A DNA stretch of 64,000 bases from the NCBI GenBank assembly GCA_016936395.1, contig JAFGXY010000043.1, positions 118,015 to 182,014 of the forward strand. The letters are read 5' to 3'. This DNA is from Paracoccaceae bacterium. GTDB taxonomy: Bacteria; Pseudomonadota; Alphaproteobacteria; Rhodobacterales; Rhodobacteraceae. The notes beneath the pieces were generated by a model that saw only the letters and a list, made by a program, of their open reading frames with translations, made no database searches and was not told the DNA's origin. Shown piece by piece: positions 58,110-64,000 of this stretch. Each line of letters begins with the position of its first letter. The first letter of the stretch is position 1. The translations under genes and the position numbers were made by a program.

Positions 58110-60572
58110 CTACCGGGGCACCAGCGTCGTGCTGCCAACGGCGGCGGCGCGCGCAAGGTCGGGGTCCAGACTCATCGGCACATAATCACCCCGCCGCCAG
58201 CGTTCGCCCAGATCATCGTAATGGCGCGACAGCGGATGCCCCGATTGCCCGGTGGAAATGACAAAAACCGACGAATCGGGGTCGGCAAAGTCATAGACCC
58301 CGCGATAGCCCGCGCCATGCACGTTCAGATAGGGGTTCGGCCCGTCGCCGATGGTGCGGCCGCGCATCAGCGTGTGGTCACCGCCGCTGGTGCTTTGGCG
58401 GATGTTGACGAACCATTTCAGGAACGGCACCTCGCCCAGAACCGGGTGGTCATGCATCGCCTCATGCGCCTGCCCCCAACGCCAGCTTTCGGGGTTCGGG
58501 CCATAGGTCGCGGTCAGCCCGATCAGCGCCTCATCCAGCGCGATGCGGGCAATGTCTGGGCAGCTTTCCACCGCCGCCGACTGGATCACGTCACACCAGA
58601 CCCCGGCGCCGCCGGTGTTGCGAAACACCCGGTCCAGAAACACCGGATCAGGATGGGTGATGTCATCGGCCAAGGGGCCAAGCTCGTCGCGGATCAGCCG
58701 GTCATTCAGCGCCCGCAACCACGCCATATAGATCAGTGGCTCGGGCAAATGCTCGTTCATCTCGCCGTTCCATTCGGCCAGCAACATCAGCGCGCGTTGG
58801 CGCAGCCGTTCCGGCGTGCCCTCGGGCGCGGCTTCGCCGGTGAACCACAGCTCGGCCCCGATCAGCGGCAGGATGGCGCGGGCGGCGGACGACACGGTAT
58901 CAAGCTGCGCCTCGATAAAGCTTTCGCGGGTGTGCACCTCGCGGGTTTTCATCAGCGTGAGCCAGCGTTGAATCCGCTGGGTATCGCCCCACAGGAACGA
59001 CAGATGGTCAGGAAAGGGCAGACTGGTGGTCTTATTGTTGGTGTTGCCAAGGATGCCACTGGGCGGGTTCACCACCCGCGGGTTGCTGTCATAGGGCATC
59101 ACACCGTCCCAGCGCGCGGCAGGGTCGGTGCCACGGGCCGGCATCCGGCCTTGCGTCGGATGGGCAGGATCACGACGCGGCACCTGGCCGATCACCTGCA
59201 AGGCAATGCCAGAGGAGTCCGCCAGCATCAGGTTCTGTGAGGGTGCGATGAACAGCCGCCCCGCCTCGATCGCGTCGTCGATCGAGCCTGCCTGCATCAC
59301 CCGCAGTGCTGCCGTCATCGTGGTGTCCGCCGCCGAAAGCGCCGTCCACGACAGCGCCGCCACATGGCCCGGCGGCGTGACCGAGGCCAGATCGTAATGC
59401 GAGCCCGGCAGAACCGGCCCGGCCCTTGACCAGCGCAGGGTAATGGTGACCGGCGTCTGATCTTTGACCTGAATGATCGACCGCCGGGTGACAAAGCCTT
59501 CATAGCCGGTGGCGGTTTCGTATTCCTCGGGGTTGGCGGGGTTCAGCTTTTCCATCACCACATCCTGATCATCGACGTAAGACGAGGTCAGCCCCCAGCC
59601 CACCGCCGCCGACCGCCCGATCAGGATGCTGGGCACGCCCGGAATGGTGGCCCCGATCACACCGCCCGATTGCAGGTCAAGCCGCGCCAGATACCAGATC
59701 GTCGGCGCGGTAAAGCCCAGATGCGGATCATTGGCCAAAAGCGTGCCCCCAGCCGCCGACCGCCCCGGCACCGCCGCCCAGGCGTTTGACGCACCGGCAA
59801 AGGCCAGCCGCGCAAACGGTGACAGCGGATCATTGGTCGCCATCCGCAGCGCCGCCGTGGACGGCACCACCCCCGGCATCAGGCTGGCATAATCGGGCAG
59901 GGCGGTGATGGCCTGACCCGGATCATCGGGCAGGATATCGCGAAGGCGGTCGTCCGACAGCAGCATCGACATGCGGGCGCGCAGCACCTCGGCCTCCAGA
60001 TGGCCGGACAATTGCAAGGCCATCAGCTTCAGGATGGCGATGGAATCGGCCGGCGACCAGGCCGCGATCTCATTGGTGAAAAAGAAGAACTCGGGCGCGC
60101 CCCGGCCGCGCGCACCCTCGTTGATCTGGCCGATCCAGGCATTGACCCCGGCGGCATAAGCCTCGAGTGCCGCACGGGTGGGAGCATCCTGCACCTCAAC
60201 CGATTGCAGCGACAGGGTGTAAAGATCATAGCGGCGCAGCAGCTCGTCGATTTTCAGGGTGCGATTTCCGAACACCTCGGACAGCCTGCCTTGGGCGGTG
60301 CGGCGCAGCATGGTCATCTGCCACAGCCGATCCTGCGCATGGGCAAAGCCCAGCGCGAAGAACACATCGTCATCCGTGGCGCCAAAGATATGCGGAACAT
60401 TGTCATTGTTACGCAAAATCTCGACCGGGGCCGACACGCCGGGCAGCGTGTAGCGGGCTGTGTAGTCGGGCACCGACCGCTCCAGAAAGTAATAGACGAT
60501 CAGCAGCGACAGCAGCCCAAAGGCCACCAGACCGGCAAGCAGCCGCAAAAGCCAACGGAAAACGGTAAGCAT
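58110..60572 (-). CDS. Penicillin acylase (Ntn-hydrolase) family protein
   Basis: VEILRNNDNVPHIFGATDDDVFFALGFAHAQDRLWQMTMLRRTAQGRLSEVFG; GASNAWAAVPGRSAAGGTLLANDPHLGF with SNAWA Ser nucleophile. Confidence 0.94.
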   Translation of the reverse strand: MLTVFRWLLRLLAGLVAFGLLSLLIVYYFLERSVPDYTARYTLPGVSAPVEILRNNDNVPHIFGATDDDVFFALGFAHAQDRLWQMTMLRRTAQGRLSEVFGNRTLKIDELLRRYDLYTLSLQSVEVQDAPTRAALEAYAAGVNAWIGQINEGARGRGAPEFFFFTNEIAAWSPADSIAILKLMALQLSGHLEAEVLRARMSMLLSDDRLRDILPDDPGQAITALPDYASLMPGVVPSTAALRMATNDPLSPFARLAFAGASNAWAAVPGRSAAGGTLLANDPHLGFTAPTIWYLARLDLQSGGVIGATIPGVPSILIGRSAAVGWGLTSSYVDDQDVVMEKLNPANPEEYETATGYEGFVTRRSIIQVKDQTPVTITLRWSRAGPVLPGSHYDLASVTPPGHVAALSWTALSAADTTMTAALRVMQAGSIDDAIEAGRLFIAPSQNLMLADSSGIALQVIGQVPRRDPAHPTQGRMPARGTDPAARWDGVMPYDSNPRVVNPPSGILGNTNNKTTSLPFPDHLSFLWGDTQRIQRWLTLMKTREVHTRESFIEAQLDTVSSAARAILPLIGAELWFTGEAAPEGTPERLRQRALMLLAEWNGEMNEHLPEPLIYMAWLRALNDRLIRDELGPLADDITHPDPVFLDRVFRNTGGAGVWCDVIQSAAVESCPDIARIALDEALIGLTATYGPNPESWRWGQAHEAMHDHPVLGEVPFLKWFVNIRQSTSGGDHTLMRGRTIGDGPNPYLNVHGAGYRGVYDFADPDSSVFVISTGQSGHPLSRHYDDLGERWRRGDYVPMSLDPDLARAAAVGSTTLVPR

Positions 60573-60654
60573 GGGGGGCCTGTTCTTGACGGCAGGGTTG
60601 AGGCTGATAGCTAAGGCATCGACAGAAAAAGCGCAACGCATAGGGGAGGCTGTG

Positions 60655-61518
60655 ATGGCAAAGGTGGCATTCTTGGGGCTTGGGGTGATGGGCTTTCCGA
60701 TGGCGGGCCATCTGGCGGCCAAAGGCCACACGGTGACGGTCTACAACCGTAGCCCCGCCAAGGCCGAGGCCTGGGTGGCAAAACACGGCGGCACCTCCGC
60801 CCCGACCCCGCGCGCGGCGGCGGTGGGGCAGGACGTGGTCTTCGCCTGCGTCGGCAATGACGACGACCTGCGCGGCATCTGCACCGGGCCAGATGGCGCC
60901 TTTGCCGGCATGGCGCTGAACACGGTGTTTGTCGATCACACCACGGTTTCGGCGCAGGTCACGCGCGAGATGTGGGCTTTGGCCGAAAGCCTTGGCCTTG
61001 GCTTTGTCGATGCCCCGGTGTCGGGCGGGCAGGCGGGGGCCGAAAACGGCGTGCTGTCGGTGATGTGCGGCGGTGAGCCCGACCACTATGACCGGGTCGA
61101 GCCGGTGATTGCGGCTTACGCCCGCATCTGCCGCCGGTTGGGCGACAGCGGTGCCGGGCAGATCGCCAAGATGATGAACCAGATCTGCATCGCCGGTCTG
61201 GTGCAGGGTCTGGCCGAGGCCTTGGCCTTTGGCGAAAAGGCCGGTCTTGACGGCGAAAAGGTGGTCGAGGTGATCAGCCAGGGTGCCGCCGGATCGTGGC
61301 AGATGGCCAACCGCCACAAGACCATGCTGGAAGACCGCTTCGATTTCGGTTTTGCGGTGGACTGGATGCGCAAGGATCTGGGCATCTGCCTTGCCACCGC
61401 CAATGACATCGGCGCCTCGCTGCCGGTCACAGCCCTTGTCGACCAGTTCTACAAGGATGTGCAGCGTATGGGCGGCGGGCGCAACGACACCTCAAGCCTG
61501 ATCCGCCGCCTGCGCTGA
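60655..61518 (+). CDS. NAD(P)-dependent beta-hydroxyacid dehydrogenase (3-hydroxyisobutyrate dehydrogenase family)
   Basis: MAKVAFLGLGVMGFPMAGHLAAKGHTVTVYNRSPAKAEAW; FVDAPVSGGQAGAENG. Confidence 0.92.
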   Translation: MAKVAFLGLGVMGFPMAGHLAAKGHTVTVYNRSPAKAEAWVAKHGGTSAPTPRAAAVGQDVVFACVGNDDDLRGICTGPDGAFAGMALNTVFVDHTTVSAQVTREMWALAESLGLGFVDAPVSGGQAGAENGVLSVMCGGEPDHYDRVEPVIAAYARICRRLGDSGAGQIAKMMNQICIAGLVQGLAEALAFGEKAGLDGEKVVEVISQGAAGSWQMANRHKTMLEDRFDFGFAVDWMRKDLGICLATANDIGASLPVTALVDQFYKDVQRMGGGRNDTSSLIRRLR

Positions 61519-61531
61519 TCCGCGCGCAAGC

Positions 61532-61564
61532 GATTGCTGCTTTGCAAATACTCCCGCCGGAGGC
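61532..61564 (+). repeat. Dispersed repeat B, copy 4
   Basis: GATTGCTGCTTTGCAAATACTCCCGCCGGAGGC. Confidence 0.8.
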
Positions 61565-61590
61565 ACCAACGCCTGCGGCGGGGCACCCCT

Positions 61591-62154
61591 TCAGGGAATG
61601 ATTCGGTTGTATTTGACCCCGGCCAGCGTTGCCCCGGCGATCAGCCCCTGCTGGCCGAACACCAGCGCGATCACCGGCTCCAGTTCGGTGGTTTCCTTGC
61701 CCAGCGACGCGCCCTGCTCGGGCGTGGCATAGCGCACATCGGCCCCAAGCGCCCAGCCCTGACCGCGGCGGAACTGGCCAAGGGCCGCTTCGGTCATGAA
61801 GAACAGCGCATGGGCATATTGCTGTGCGCCGATCTGAAATCCGAAGGTGGCACGGGTGGCCGAGTAGTAATCGACCGTCACCCCGCCCACACGCAAGGCA
61901 CCCCGGCCATAGCCGCCACCATAGATCAGCCCGGCTTCGGTGATCAGCGGCATGTAGAGCACGCCTGCCGCGCGGCTGGCCAGATCGCGGGTGCCGGGAA
62001 AGCTGTTGAACAGATATTCTTGCGTCGAGTTGACCCGCGCATCGATCTGGGCGGCACCATTGCTGCCAACGCCGTTGCCGCAGGCGGCAAGCAGGCCGGT
62101 GGCGCCGGTTGCCCCAAGAAAACCACGTCTGGAAATACCGCTGAGAACTGTCAT
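61591..62154 (-). CDS. YSC84/SYLF-domain lipoprotein
   Basis: MTVLSGISRRGFLGATGATGLLAACGNG (RR plus lipobox); ARVNSTQEYLFNSFPGTRDLASRAAGVLYMPLITEAGLIYGGGYGRGAL. Confidence 0.88.
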   Translation of the reverse strand: MTVLSGISRRGFLGATGATGLLAACGNGVGSNGAAQIDARVNSTQEYLFNSFPGTRDLASRAAGVLYMPLITEAGLIYGGGYGRGALRVGGVTVDYYSATRATFGFQIGAQQYAHALFFMTEAALGQFRRGQGWALGADVRYATPEQGASLGKETTELEPVIALVFGQQGLIAGATLAGVKYNRIIP

Positions 62155-62301
62155 GTCGCTTGCCCTTCGCCTCATGTGACCGCCCGCAGGCGGAAGGTGG
62201 CTCTGTCGGCCCCGTTACGGCACATATAGCGGCATTCTTGCGGCTTGTCATGCCATCTTGGCACCCAACGGCGGCAGATTGCCGATCTGCGCGGCGGGGT
62301 G

Positions 62302-63929
<1,628 letters not shown>

Positions 63930-63972
63930 CGCACCCTTGACGGGACGCAGGGTCCGCGTAGGTAACGCAGCC

Positions 63973-64000
63973 ATGAAGATTGCTTCCCCCCCCGACCGGA
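63973..64000 (+). CDS. Possible start of next gene, truncated by window edge
   Basis: ATGAAGATTGCTTCCCCCCCCGACCGG (MKIASPPDR...); too short to assign. Confidence 0.3.

Overview
The window is a contiguous chromosomal segment from a high-GC alphaproteobacterium of Rhodobacteraceae type, judged from gene content, gene order and codon usage. I see no rRNA, CRISPR, phage, IS or defence island. Main blocks: (i) SOS1-like Na+/H+ antiporter and GAPDH; (ii) NsrR-like regulator divergent from a Tat-exported SQR-like flavoprotein plus a small membrane protein; (iii) complete glycogen operon glgP-glgB-glgC-glgA-glgX-pgm; (iv) DUF177/rpmF/plsX/fabH/ihfA/merR lipid-ribosomal cluster with tRNA-Pro(GGG); (v) rplM-rpsI; (vi) MocR-type regulator and a polyamine-type ABC transporter without a binding protein; (vii) cysS-cimA region; (viii) glk-bgl-aglR / aglEFGAK alpha-glucoside locus; (ix) hemB and neighbours. 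Most genes are ordinary. The most interesting signals are non-coding or sub-genic: a 13-residue Cys/Ile/Thr-rich leader ORF (MTTTCIICCCITG) with a long hairpin upstream of cysS-cimA; a cysS gene whose 3' third has clearly lower GC and foreign codon usage flanked by host-like sequence; LacI-type operator-like palindromes shared by the agl locus and the glycogen operon promoter; three helically phased YGATACAA repeats at the MocR promoter; FNR-type boxes at the SQR-like promoter; and two families of dispersed intergenic repeats.
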